A DNA stretch of 64,000 nucleotides, from contig VBBQ01000026.1 of the NCBI GenBank assembly GCA_005888755.1, positions 43,746 through 107,745 on the forward strand, read 5' to 3'. Under the pieces are notes generated by a model. That model was not told the DNA's origin and did no database searches. It saw nothing but the letters and a program-made list of their open reading frames with translations. Of this stretch, positions 1 through 8,039 are shown piece by piece. Made by a program: the position numbers and the translations under genes. This DNA comes from Candidatus Bathyarchaeota archaeon (GTDB taxonomy: Archaea; Thermoproteota; Bathyarchaeia; 40CM-2-53-6). Position 1 is the first letter of the stretch, and each line of letters opens with the position of its first letter.

Positions 1-392
1 ACGAAAATAATGATTGACAATAGGACGTTTCGAGCGTGGTCTGGTCCAAAGGTATGGCGTCCCAAGATTACTAATATTGCCCCAACTAATTCGAGGATGA
101 CCCCGACTGCTCCAACAATTGGGATCCAACTGATGACGAATCCGATTATGAGTAGCAGTAGGCCGGTTTTGCTCCGGTCTATTGCATTGGCACGCGCGGT
201 TTCATAGTACGTGGATAGGTATCCGTAGTAGGCGCTGGGAGCAGGCGTCACGGGCACCGAGGGCATCGGCGAAGGTGTGACAGTTTGTCCTGTGGGAACG
301 GGCGCAAGGAGATTGCCGCATAGGGAGCAGTATCGGGCTGTTGCAGGATTATTGGCTCCGCATTTCAGACACGCTATCCCTGACAGGGACAT
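1..392 (-). CDS. Zinc-ribbon membrane protein (3' end beyond window)
   Basis: Reading leftwards from ATG at 392 the frame stays open to base 1, giving 130 residues without a stop. The N-terminus has a rubredoxin-like knuckle, CLKCG then CSLCG (about residues 8-26). A Pro/Thr/Val-rich linker follows (about 30-55), then hydrophobic segments around residues 78-110 that read as one or two membrane helices with a Gly/Ile-rich loop. This matches the general class of archaeal zinc-ribbon proteins anchored in the membrane by a C-terminal domain. The substrate or partner is unknown. The product continues outside the window. Confidence 0.75.
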   Translation of the reverse strand, partial: MSLSGIACLKCGANNPATARYCSLCGNLLAPVPTGQTVTPSPMPSVPVTPAPSAYYGYLSTYYETARANAIDRSKTGLLLLIIGFVISWIPIVGAVGVILELVGAILVILGRHTFGPDHARNVLLSIIIF

Positions 393-443
393 GCCACCGG
401 TATGTTATACGGTGGTGACGAGAAAAAAGGATTACTGGATTAT

Positions 444-456
444 TGATAAATAACCT
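444..456 (-). promoter_or_regulatory. Probable TATA box of the zinc-ribbon membrane gene
   Basis: On the minus strand the AT-rich run GGTTATTTATCAATA lies about 55 nt upstream of the ATG at 392. That would leave a leader of roughly 25-30 nt, normal for an archaeal promoter. Assigned from sequence and spacing only. Confidence 0.35.
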
Positions 457-644
457 ATCTGGCGTTTTCTGGAATCCTGGAGGGGTATTGTTTTGAATTC
501 CCCCGATCCTTGATGGATCTCTTGGAATTGCCTACAGAGATACCGCTCTCCAGAAAAAATGGGGGCGCTCACATCTACCACATAGTCGGCGGTCGGAAGA
601 TGTGGGACCCTCGGGGATTTCTTCAACCGAGCCTAGTGTCTTGC

Positions 645-1505
645 CTAGAGACTGGTCGGTGCGAGTGCTAGCTGCGAGCTCGTGTCGGAGTTGCGTGTGA
701 CGGTTGTTGCTGCCTGTTGGATCAAGTCGCTGACCGCTGGGGCGTGGGATATCATTGAGAGGTGGGATGCTCTGACCTGTACTATGGTGGAGCCGGCGCG
801 TTGTGCCATGAAAAGCTGGGCCCACGATGGGATTGCCAGGTCAATTGTTCCGACAAGATACCATGACGGGATTGTCTTCCATGCAGGAACTCCTGACTTT
901 TCTGGGAGAGCGCTGAGGGCAAATGCGCGTTGGGTGGATGCGAGGACTGCTCCTTGGCTGGGCGGGAGATCGTTGGCGAAGCACGAGGGGAAGAGGCTTT
1001 GTTTGACGTAGGTGTCAATGCCGCCGCTTGACAGTGGGACGAAGTTGAAGACCTGTGTCGGGTCTCCTGCAAGGCAGGAGGGTGATAGGCCGGGCGGGGG
1101 CGGGATGCTGGATAATTGTCCTAGCGATTCTCCCTGGTCAGGCGCGAACGCGTCCACGAAGACTAGCGCTTCGACGTTCGGGTTTCCGGTTGCCGCGTTT
1201 GTGATGACCGCGCCTCCATACGAGTGTCCGACGAGTACGATGGGTCCTGTGATGATGTGGAGGAAGTCAGCGATATAGGCCGAGTCGGAGGCTAGACCGC
1301 GCAAGGGGTTGGCTGGAGCGTAGACCGTGTATCCCTTGTCTTGGAGGAGGGCGATGACTCGGCTCCAGCTCGAGCCGTCAGCCCATGCACCATGGACTAG
1401 AACGATGGAGGGTTTCGTGGCGGATACGGTATCGGATTTCGCGGCTACAACATACGCTGGAATAAGTATGAGGGCGAGGATTGCCAATGGGACGACCTTT
1501 TTCAT
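645..1505 (-). CDS. Exported alpha/beta hydrolase
   Basis: The 286-residue product starts with a signal peptide (MKKVVPLAILALILIPAYVV, then AAK), so it should act outside the membrane. The mature part is a single alpha/beta-hydrolase domain. It has the oxyanion-hole motif LVHGAW (about 35-40), the nucleophile elbow GHSYGG (about 92-97), a candidate acid Asp in GTIDLAIP and a candidate catalytic His in ASHLSMISH near the C-terminus. The arrangement resembles the EstC/pyrethroid-hydrolase-like group, which cleaves esters or amides of small molecules; the substrate cannot be read from the sequence. It is transcribed divergently from the Gfo/Idh gene at 1702. Confidence 0.85.
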   Translation of the reverse strand: MKKVVPLAILALILIPAYVVAAKSDTVSATKPSIVLVHGAWADGSSWSRVIALLQDKGYTVYAPANPLRGLASDSAYIADFLHIITGPIVLVGHSYGGAVITNAATGNPNVEALVFVDAFAPDQGESLGQLSSIPPPPGLSPSCLAGDPTQVFNFVPLSSGGIDTYVKQSLFPSCFANDLPPSQGAVLASTQRAFALSALPEKSGVPAWKTIPSWYLVGTIDLAIPSWAQLFMAQRAGSTIVQVRASHLSMISHAPAVSDLIQQAATTVTRNSDTSSQLALAPTSL

Positions 1506-1701
1506 AATCTATCAATTCACCTCTCTTGCTGATGGCTCGTCTCTCGAACGTGGATAATTGATAAACTAGCAAGTGAGCGAGAAGATATTCGGAGAAAGAT
1601 AATGCAAGAAAATGAACGCTCCAGATTCCAGAGGAATCCTCTCATAGGCTGAATCCGAAAGCCTGTTAGACTCTTGACCACGGTCCAAGAAGCGGCAAGG
1701 C

Positions 1702-2820
1702 ATGACGACTGCAGGCAAGAATGGAGACAAGAGGATTCGTGTTGGCATCATCGGCGCCAATCCAGATCGCGGATGGGCGGCTGAAGCGCACATCCCTGCT
1801 TTGAAGTCGCTCTCTGATGACTTCGAGATCACGGCGCTGTCCACCAGCCGACGCGAATCTGCCGACGCCGCCAGGAAACACTTTGGTGTGCCTGTCGCGT
1901 TCGACAATCACCAAGACCTCGTGAACAGGGCTGACGTGGACGTCGTCGCCATCACCGTGAAAGTGCCGTATCACCTCGAACTTGCGACGGCAGCGCTCGA
2001 CGCGGGCAAGTCCGTCTATTGCGAATGGCCGCTCGGCAACGGTTTGAAAGAGGCGGAGACCTTGGCCGCGCTGGCAAAGAAAAAAAGCGTCCTCGCTGTG
2101 GTGGGGCTGCAGGCACGCTCTGCACCGTCAGTGGCTTACGCACATGACCTCATCAAGCAAGGCTACATCGGCGCGGTGCTCTCCACCTCGTTGATCGGTT
2201 CAGGAATGGGCTGGGGACCGACAGTGGAGCCGTTCAACGCCTACATGAACGACAAGAAAAATGGCGCGACGATGCTCTCGATCGCGCTAGGCCACGCGGC
2301 GGATGCACTGTGCCACTGCCTCGGCGAGATCCGAGAACTCTCGGCCACCATGACCATGCGCCGAAAGTCCTTCACGATCGCAGGGACGGACGAAAGGAAG
2401 CCGATGAACGTGAATGATCAGGTGTTGGTCAGCGGACTCCTCGAGGGCGGGGCCGCGTTCTCGATCCACTATCGCGGCGGCGTTTCGCGCGGGACAAACA
2501 TGCTCTGGGAGATCAACGGCACCGAGGGCGATCTGCAGCTCACCGCCGCAGGCGGCCAAGCCCAGATCTTCGAGATGACCGTACAGGGCGGCAAAGGCGC
2601 GCAGTCCTCGCTCGAGGAGCTGCCCGCGCCAGAGAAGTATCGGTGGTCGCCACTGCAAGGCCCTTCCACCAACGTCGCCCAAGCGTACGCGCTTTTCGCC
2701 CGCGATTATCGAGAAGGAACCCATTTGTGCCCTACATTCGACGACGCGGTCACGCGCCATCGCATGCTGGACGCGATCGAGACGGCCGCGACAACCGGTC
2801 AGCGCCAAACGCTCGGTTGA
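1702..2820 (+). CDS. Gfo/Idh/MocA-family NAD(P)-dependent oxidoreductase
   Basis: The 372-residue protein has an N-terminal Rossmann fold with VGIIGANPDRGW (about residues 13-24). This is followed by the family's beta-strand pattern and an EWPLGNG motif near residue 110, where most relatives have EKP; EWP is typical of the Gal80/D-galactose-dehydrogenase-like subgroup. The C-terminal half is the usual alpha/beta dimerisation domain. Members oxidise or reduce sugars and related polyols; the substrate is not determined. Codons end in G/C much more often than in neighbouring genes, which suggests acquisition from a GC-rich bacterium (inference). It stands alone between a divergent hydrolase and the YHS gene. 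Confidence 0.85.
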   Translation: MTTAGKNGDKRIRVGIIGANPDRGWAAEAHIPALKSLSDDFEITALSTSRRESADAARKHFGVPVAFDNHQDLVNRADVDVVAITVKVPYHLELATAALDAGKSVYCEWPLGNGLKEAETLAALAKKKSVLAVVGLQARSAPSVAYAHDLIKQGYIGAVLSTSLIGSGMGWGPTVEPFNAYMNDKKNGATMLSIALGHAADALCHCLGEIRELSATMTMRRKSFTIAGTDERKPMNVNDQVLVSGLLEGGAAFSIHYRGGVSRGTNMLWEINGTEGDLQLTAAGGQAQIFEMTVQGGKGAQSSLEELPAPEKYRWSPLQGPSTNVAQAYALFARDYREGTHLCPTFDDAVTRHRMLDAIETAATTGQRQTLG

Positions 2821-2954
2821 TCCGGTGAGTTCGTTTTGAAAGTTAACCTAATGACTTCAGTGCTCTCCGACACGGTAACTCAACTCCCTATGTGGTCATA
2901 AATAGGCGGACCTTTTTTTACGAGATTTACGCCGAAACTCTAGGAGGTGAATTG

Positions 2955-3101
2955 ATGCAGAAAGACCCGGTATGCGGAATGATGGTGGATGAGAAAAAGA
3001 CGAAGCTAACTTCGAAACACGATGACAAGACCTTCTACTTCTGTTCGGCATCGTGCAAGACTACTTTCGACAAGGACTCCCATCGATACGGACACGCATA
3101 G
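2955..3101 (+). CDS. YHS-domain metal-binding small protein
   Basis: The 48-residue protein is essentially one YHS domain: DPVCGMMVDE at the N-terminus and FYFCSASCKTTFD in the second half. The Cys residues and the FYFCS...C spacing are diagnostic. YHS domains occur in metal-trafficking proteins and at the ends of copper and heavy-metal ATPases. The start is fixed by a strong Shine-Dalgarno sequence (TAGGAGGTGA) 4 nt before ATG at 2955; an in-frame upstream extension to 2892 lacks any support. A heavy-metal ATPase lies at 10174 but is not in the same operon. Confidence 0.85.
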   Translation: MQKDPVCGMMVDEKKTKLTSKHDDKTFYFCSASCKTTFDKDSHRYGHA

Positions 3102-3165
3102 CTTCCCGCAAAAAGCGCGCCTAGTGCGAGGATGGAATCCTGATCGGGGTTGTCGCCAACGTCCC

Positions 3166-3747
3166 CTACCGGACCGTCTCGTAGTGCAACATCACTTCGC
3201 CATTCTTGAGGGTCTTGACCGAGAGGAGCTTCAGGGTCTGCTGTTTGAACATCGGACCCCAGTAATGGTTCCCGTGTCCGAGGATGACCGGCCATACTGC
3301 GATTCTGTAGTCATCAGCAAGGCCGCGCTGGATGAACTCGTGGACTAGCGAGGGGCCTGCGTCCACGATGATGTCCTTTCCCGGTTCTCTTTTCAGGCGT
3401 CCGACGATTCGCGTGAGGCTTCCTTTCATGATCCTAGTGTTCTGCCATTCTGTCTTCTTGAGGTAATGAGAGAGGACGATCTTCTGAGTACGGTCCAGGA
3501 AACGCGAGAACTCGAACATGTACTCTGGATCGGACTTCTTCCTCGCCGCTTCGGAGTGGACGGCCACGTGGCCTTCGTAAGACCGTCGACCGAACAATAT
3601 CGTGTCCACCGAATCATACCGGTTGATCCACATGTCGATGAATCCCTCGCTGGGTTCCCTCCGCGGAACGTCGGACCCAGGATACGTCGGGAACTCGCCG
3701 TACCCGTCAAGCGTCATGTACATGTTCACTGTGATCTTCCGAGCCAA
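3166..3747 (-). CDS. RibD C-terminal/dihydrofolate-reductase-like protein
   Basis: The 193-residue protein begins ARKITVNMYMTLDGYGEFP, the usual first strand and loop of the RibD-C/DHFR-like fold. It continues with ILFGRRSYEGH (about 50-60) and KDIIVDAGPSLVHEFIQRGL (about 124-143), which corresponds to the NAD(P)-binding GG/AG...L segment. RibD-C proteins reduce pterin- or pyrimidine-like substrates, but stand-alone paralogues like this one are mostly uncharacterised. It ends about 65 nt from the convergent YHS gene. Confident at family level only. Confidence 0.8.
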   Translation of the reverse strand: MARKITVNMYMTLDGYGEFPTYPGSDVPRREPSEGFIDMWINRYDSVDTILFGRRSYEGHVAVHSEAARKKSDPEYMFEFSRFLDRTQKIVLSHYLKKTEWQNTRIMKGSLTRIVGRLKREPGKDIIVDAGPSLVHEFIQRGLADDYRIAVWPVILGHGNHYWGPMFKQQTLKLLSVKTLKNGEVMLHYETVR

Positions 3748-3916
3748 GCATGATCACTATCGGCGCGTTCAATCTCTAGCTAGATAAAGCCGACCAACCC
3801 CGTTCTTTCGAAAAGATAAGAGAAAGATCTCGTCACCGTCGATTCTGGACAGAGGAGTCCAGGTCGAGGGTGACAGAGAGCCTTTGTCACCTATCTCCAT
3901 TATCAGGTAGTATGGA

Positions 3917-4075
3917 ATGAAGATGATAGGCGAGCGAAACTGTGTGTGGTGTGGAGAGCCAGGCACTCGAATAATTCAGAGCGAAGAATCGACCTTCGCG
4001 ACGTTCTGGCTCTGCGAGGAAGATTATCCGAAGAGAGACGAACTCAAGAAACTGCGAAGGATCAGCTCGCATTGA
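3917..4075 (+). CDS. Small possible zinc-binding protein (52 aa)
   Basis: A short frame starts at ATG 3917 (or 3923) and ends with TGA at 4073-4075. The product reads MKMIGERNCVWCGEPG..., with a CVWCG knuckle, a third Cys in FWLCEEDYPKRDELKKL and a basic C-terminus. One CxxC plus a later Cys and acidic residues fits a treble-clef-like site, but one ligand is not obvious. It is too short for most gene callers. There is no close neighbour on this strand before 4246. Confidence 0.4.
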   Translation: MKMIGERNCVWCGEPGTRIIQSEESTFATFWLCEEDYPKRDELKKLRRISSH

Positions 4076-4245
4076 AGAAGCATTCTTTTCGCGATAGACC
4101 GACTCTAGATATGCTCCATCAGAAGACTCTGGGCGAGGGTTCTTTGTGTAACGTGAGCCTTGAGCGCGCTTGATGGACCGCGTAGGAGTGGCCAGTTACA
4201 AGACGATTGAATATGTCATGCTCATGAGCCAGAGAAGCCTGGAAA

Positions 4246-4746
4246 ATGAATACGAAGGTAATTGCAATACTCGTTGGCGCAATCGCGGTAGGGGCAATCG
4301 TCTTGGCAACTGGAGCGCTCAGCATTCCGCCAACCTCCCCGTCCACCCCTGCGAGGGCAGCGATTTACACAGAAAATATCAACTCGACTTCCACCGTATT
4401 CCAAAACTCTACGCAGGTAAATGTCGATCTGTTTAACGATGGCAACGGAACTGCAATCCTAAGAGCTTACTACGTCGCAGACTCAGGCGGTAACGAATAC
4501 TCGCTCACAAACTGGAACGGTCCGTCCGTAGCCCCGAATAGCCTGATGACAACGACATTCAGTATCGGTTCGAGTTGTGCACAGTGCACTCTCCATGGTT
4601 CAGCATTCACCTTCACGAGCGGATACCAATACACGATAAAAGTCGTCACGGGACGCGGCAACATCTTCACGTTTACGGTAACTCAGCCTTCTGGTCACCA
4701 CTACTCGATCCTCCTTCAAGTTGGATTTGGCAGCGTTGCTGAGTAG
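4246..4746 (+). CDS. Exported or membrane-anchored hypothetical protein
   Basis: The 166-residue product begins MNTKVIAILVGAIAVGAIVL, a signal peptide or N-terminal anchor. A Ser/Thr/Pro stretch and a beta-rich domain follow (about 35-165). The pattern QVNVDLFNDGNGTAILRAYY followed by NGPSVAPNS resembles CARDB-like or immunoglobulin-like archaeal surface domains. One CAQC pair (near residue 105) could form a disulfide. No enzyme motif is seen. It probably lies on the outer face of the cell membrane. Confidence 0.65.
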   Translation: MNTKVIAILVGAIAVGAIVLATGALSIPPTSPSTPARAAIYTENINSTSTVFQNSTQVNVDLFNDGNGTAILRAYYVADSGGNEYSLTNWNGPSVAPNSLMTTTFSIGSSCAQCTLHGSAFTFTSGYQYTIKVVTGRGNIFTFTVTQPSGHHYSILLQVGFGSVAE

Positions 4747-4909
4747 GCCAGACCGGCATGGTATGCTCGACCTCGCGGTATAATAGCCCGGGGGAGATTC
4801 GAGCGGCCGCTAGAAGAGAACGGTATAGAGAAACAACTGAGAAGTCAGCCTAGCGCTAACTCCCTTTTGCGGCAAAAGTGAATCAGAAGTACGGGTGCTT
4901 ACTGAAGGT

Positions 4910-5200
4910 CTAAGGGTCTCGGGGTGAGTAGTCGGTCTCTTTGTCAGAAACAATGTGTTTTTTGGCGACTATGCGCTCCGTTTTCTCGATTACCCTCTTA
5001 ACTATGGCGAGATAGGTTAGAGCTTCATGAATTCCAGTTACTGCGAATCCCACACCTTGACCGATCTCCTTATTCGAGAATTTCTTTGACATCCGGCTGA
5101 GTTCCTTCTCCACATCTTCCAAGTAACTCTTGCACTCCTTGATGGCTAAGAGAGTTTTTTCCGCTCTCTCATTCTGGGCCAGTTCGGATGCCTTTCTCAA
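4910..5200 (-). CDS. Hypothetical helical protein (about 96 aa, start uncertain)
   Basis: The product is charged and almost entirely helical: a predicted coiled coil over KASELAQNERAEKTLLAIKE and onward to about residue 45, then a second helix pair around a GQGVGFAVTG turn. I do not recognise the family. The first available start is TTG at 5200. The same frame stays open upstream to about 5318 without ATG or GTG, so the gene may be N-terminally truncated or use an unusual start. No operon partner is evident. Confidence 0.5.
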   Translation of the reverse strand: MRKASELAQNERAEKTLLAIKECKSYLEDVEKELSRMSKKFSNKEIGQGVGFAVTGIHEALTYLAIVKRVIEKTERIVAKKHIVSDKETDYSPRDP

Positions 5201-5488
5201 TCCGATTACCCTTCCAAGCTCCTTGAGAGAACGACCGAAATCGCTAGTCCGCCTCGTGACAAAGAAGAAGTCTAGACTATCGCCGCCGACTTGCCAGCCC
5301 AGAGAACAATTCCACAGTTAGCTAGTCGCACCAGTCCGCTCCAAGGGCCGCCTACGTAAAGGACCTGTTCCCTGACGAATCCCCGGAAGAATTTCGAGTA
5401 TGTTGCGATAATTAGCATAATTGTGTGGGGACTGTGCGAGACTGGTTTGATCGAATCTGGACGACATGCGGAGCTAGATCATTCAGCA

Positions 5489-7099
5489 TTACAAGCTGCA
5501 ATAGTCTTGAGTATTTCCTGCAAAGGTGTTGTTGGCGACATGGTTCTGGTCGACACTTGATGACGAGTCCGTTTGGATTCCGCACTGATTATCGCTGATT
5601 GCGTTGTTGGTGATCACGTTTCCTCTAGCAGAGTTCGTTAAGCGGATTCCACCCCCTATGTTGTAGGATACTGTGTTCGATGTGATGTTTATGCCGTCAG
5701 ATCCATCTACCCCAATACCCACCACGCCGCCATTTGAGCCGGTTCCGCCAAGATTTGGATTATTGTTCGATACGAGAACATTATTGCAGTTCGAGACCGC
5801 TATTCCCGTGTCTGGCGAACTCACAGTGTTACTGTCAATCGTCAAATCGCCGCAACTGTAGACAGAGATCGGGGTGTGCGCCTGAATACTGTTCTGGTTG
5901 ATCGAGACAGCAGAAAGATGGTCCAGGTTGATCCCCTCTTCCGCTCCACCCTTGTTTCCAACTATGCTGGCGCCGCTCAAATAAGAACCGGTGATAGCAA
6001 AGGGGCCACCCCCCAGAGTGTTATAGCTGACGTCGAAGCTAGACGATTGGTAGAGAAAGATCCCGTGCCCATTCCCAGAATAGATATAGTTACTTGCAAC
6101 TTGGAAGTCCTCGGAATTACTGATGCGAATACTATCGCGAGATACTGAAACAAGCGAGTTCTGGACAACGCCGTTTTGCGTGGACGAGAGTACGATGCCA
6201 TCGCCACTGCCTGATATGGTAACATTGATGATGGTGAAATATGCCGTTGTGTTAGCTATCTCAATCCCGTAGTCCTGGGCCTGAATTGTCCAGTCGCTTA
6301 TCACGTATGGATCGTCACTGGTCCCAGTTCCGCCTGTGACGCCGTTGTCAGTGGTGAACCCGTCGTTCCCATCTATGAAAATTGGCGTGTGAGGCCGGGA
6401 GTCCGATGAAACTAGGCCGTCCATTACAATTGCTGTTGGATCGGTCCCACTGCAGGTGAAATAGGTCTTGCTTCCCAATGTGTCGACTATTTGATAATCG
6501 ACGTCCAGAGCGCCTCCCATTTGAGTTACCTCGGTGAAACCAGTTGATGCGGTGCAGCCCTCTGCATCGTTTATCGCCGTACTCGCTATGACAAAGTCCA
6601 GCGTTGATGTTTCCGTTGAGACGGTACAGTCATTAGGGCCAGGACCTGCGCAACCCACTGTCGCGGGCAATGAAGGGCTGGCGTCGAATACGGTTGCGAT
6701 GTTCACGCCTTTAACTGCAAAAGCCATAAACTCGAAGAATCGCTGACCTGAAACTCGAACGGTGATATTGTCCGATGAAAGGGTACTGGGAGCGATAGCG
6801 TAGTATTCCCACAGTCTATCATTAGGGGCAAAGGATGCGCGGAGAGCATAGTCTAGGCCGCTGTTATCGGTAACGGAAGACACGTTATCACTGCACGATA
6901 TGTACCCGCACTCAATAATCACGACTATGACATCATTGGGGTTGTTTGTTGTGAGTGATGTCCCACAGCACATTACTCCGTCTAATCCTAATGAAGGTGC
7001 AGCGCGAACAGCTTGCGGCACGGAGACCACCAGCGAGAATAGGATAACCGTCAGCATGATCAAAATTGAGCGACGAAACTTCCATATCCTCGGAATCAT
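5489..7099 (-). CDS. Secreted right-handed beta-helix (NosD-like) protein
   Basis: I place the start at the ATG at 7099, because the next 35 residues (MIPRIWKFRRSILIMLTVIL and onward to AVRA) form a good signal peptide; the frame also extends to 7240 with non-signal-like sequence. The N-terminal 200 or so residues are a beta-sandwich with Cys pairs. From about residue 250 come parallel beta-helix rungs with recurring N-x-(I/V) turns such as GDGIVLSSTQNGVVQNSLV and SVSQNSI-type repeats, as in NosD/PbH1 proteins. These bind or cleave polysaccharide, or act as cell-surface scaffolds. No catalytic residues can be named. It is monocistronic. Confidence 0.75.
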   Translation of the reverse strand: MIPRIWKFRRSILIMLTVILFSLVVSVPQAVRAAPSLGLDGVMCCGTSLTTNNPNDVIVVIIECGYISCSDNVSSVTDNSGLDYALRASFAPNDRLWEYYAIAPSTLSSDNITVRVSGQRFFEFMAFAVKGVNIATVFDASPSLPATVGCAGPGPNDCTVSTETSTLDFVIASTAINDAEGCTASTGFTEVTQMGGALDVDYQIVDTLGSKTYFTCSGTDPTAIVMDGLVSSDSRPHTPIFIDGNDGFTTDNGVTGGTGTSDDPYVISDWTIQAQDYGIEIANTTAYFTIINVTISGSGDGIVLSSTQNGVVQNSLVSVSRDSIRISNSEDFQVASNYIYSGNGHGIFLYQSSSFDVSYNTLGGGPFAITGSYLSGASIVGNKGGAEEGINLDHLSAVSINQNSIQAHTPISVYSCGDLTIDSNTVSSPDTGIAVSNCNNVLVSNNNPNLGGTGSNGGVVGIGVDGSDGINITSNTVSYNIGGGIRLTNSARGNVITNNAISDNQCGIQTDSSSSVDQNHVANNTFAGNTQDYCSL

Positions 7100-7377
7100 T
7101 TGAATGATGCGTGATAACTGAGAAATATCAACAGCGGGTACACATACGAACACTAATGGAGAGGGCTTCAAGACAGCTTCCTTCTCAAGGAATCGAGGGA
7201 TTTCTTTTGGCCTCGACAATTCCTCAGCTTTTGGCGACACTCCTTACCGCTTTGACCCGAGTGACCAGTTGGCTAAACGTTCCGGTGGGTAACCGAACAA
7301 AATGCCGGTTAGAAGGACTCCATTGAATATCAGAATAGCTCGTCAACCCGCTCTAAAAACGACGTTAGAAGCAAAGG

Positions 7378-7704
7378 GTGGAGTTCTCCCGAAAGTTATA
7401 TCGCAAAGCAGATCTAAACGTTGCTCCAAAACCGAAATTAGCAGACCGGCAACTCATTGAGGCGTTCATCCGAGGGCGCGGACTCGACCCACGAGCGTTC
7501 TCCGAGAAGAAGACCAGAACGAGGGTTTTGGGGAACCAACATCGCATAGATACAGGCGAAATGGAACAATGGGAACTGAGAACCCTGACGGAAGCCTTCG
7601 CTCAAAGTGTCCTCAACACATCTAATGGCATACCGCCTATTGCTAGTGCTCGCCTTGGTAGCCCGGGGGGAGATTCGAGGTGGAGCTCGAAGGGACCGGT
7701 ATAA
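7378..7704 (+). CDS. Doubtful 108-aa ORF
   Basis: The frame opens at GTG 7378 and reads VEFSRKLYRKADLNVAPKPK..., basic and without recognisable motifs. Its last 20 codons run into a short sequence (about 7662-7710) that recurs near 4785, so the C-terminus may not be genuine coding sequence. It could be a remnant of a gene whose tail was replaced. Confidence 0.25.
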   Translation: MEFSRKLYRKADLNVAPKPKLADRQLIEAFIRGRGLDPRAFSEKKTRTRVLGNQHRIDTGEMEQWELRTLTEAFAQSVLNTSNGIPPIASARLGSPGGDSRWSSKGPV

Positions 7705-7762
7705 TGTTCGCCTGGAAGAAAGTGTCGGCAAAAGTCGTCGTCAGCGTCTTGAGTTCCCACAT

Positions 7763-7861
7763 GGTTCTCCTGGACTCGGAGGGTGGGAGAGCATGATAAT
7801 CTATCCCCTCATCATCTGGCTGATAGGATACGGAAACTATCTGATGACCGCTTCTGACTAG
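7763..7861 (+). pseudogene. C-terminal remnant of a DUF998-like membrane protein
   Basis: The final residues of this frame, WESMIIYPLIIWLIGYGNYL, followed by a few residues and TAG at 7859, look like the last membrane helix of DUF998-type multi-pass proteins (glgER-xxxY-xxxW pattern). No upstream part of such a protein is present in this frame, so I read it as a truncated relic. Family assignment is from memory of the motif and is tentative. Confidence 0.3.
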
Positions 7862-8039
7862 CCTCTAAGAAGCATTAGCCAAAGAGCAACACAAGGCCGC
7901 CGGTCCATTTCAGTTCGTGATATCATCCAGAAAAAATGGGATTCTCAAATCTCCCATTAGGTCGAGGGATGCAAGACCCCCACAAGCACGGACACATGTG
8001 GCCGATTAGACCGACTGTCGGCCCCACCGCCGGGCATCC

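Noticed and set aside
5489-7240. N-terminal extension of the beta-helix protein to 7240
   Set aside because: The signal peptide begins at the ATG at 7099, so the 47 upstream residues would mask it.
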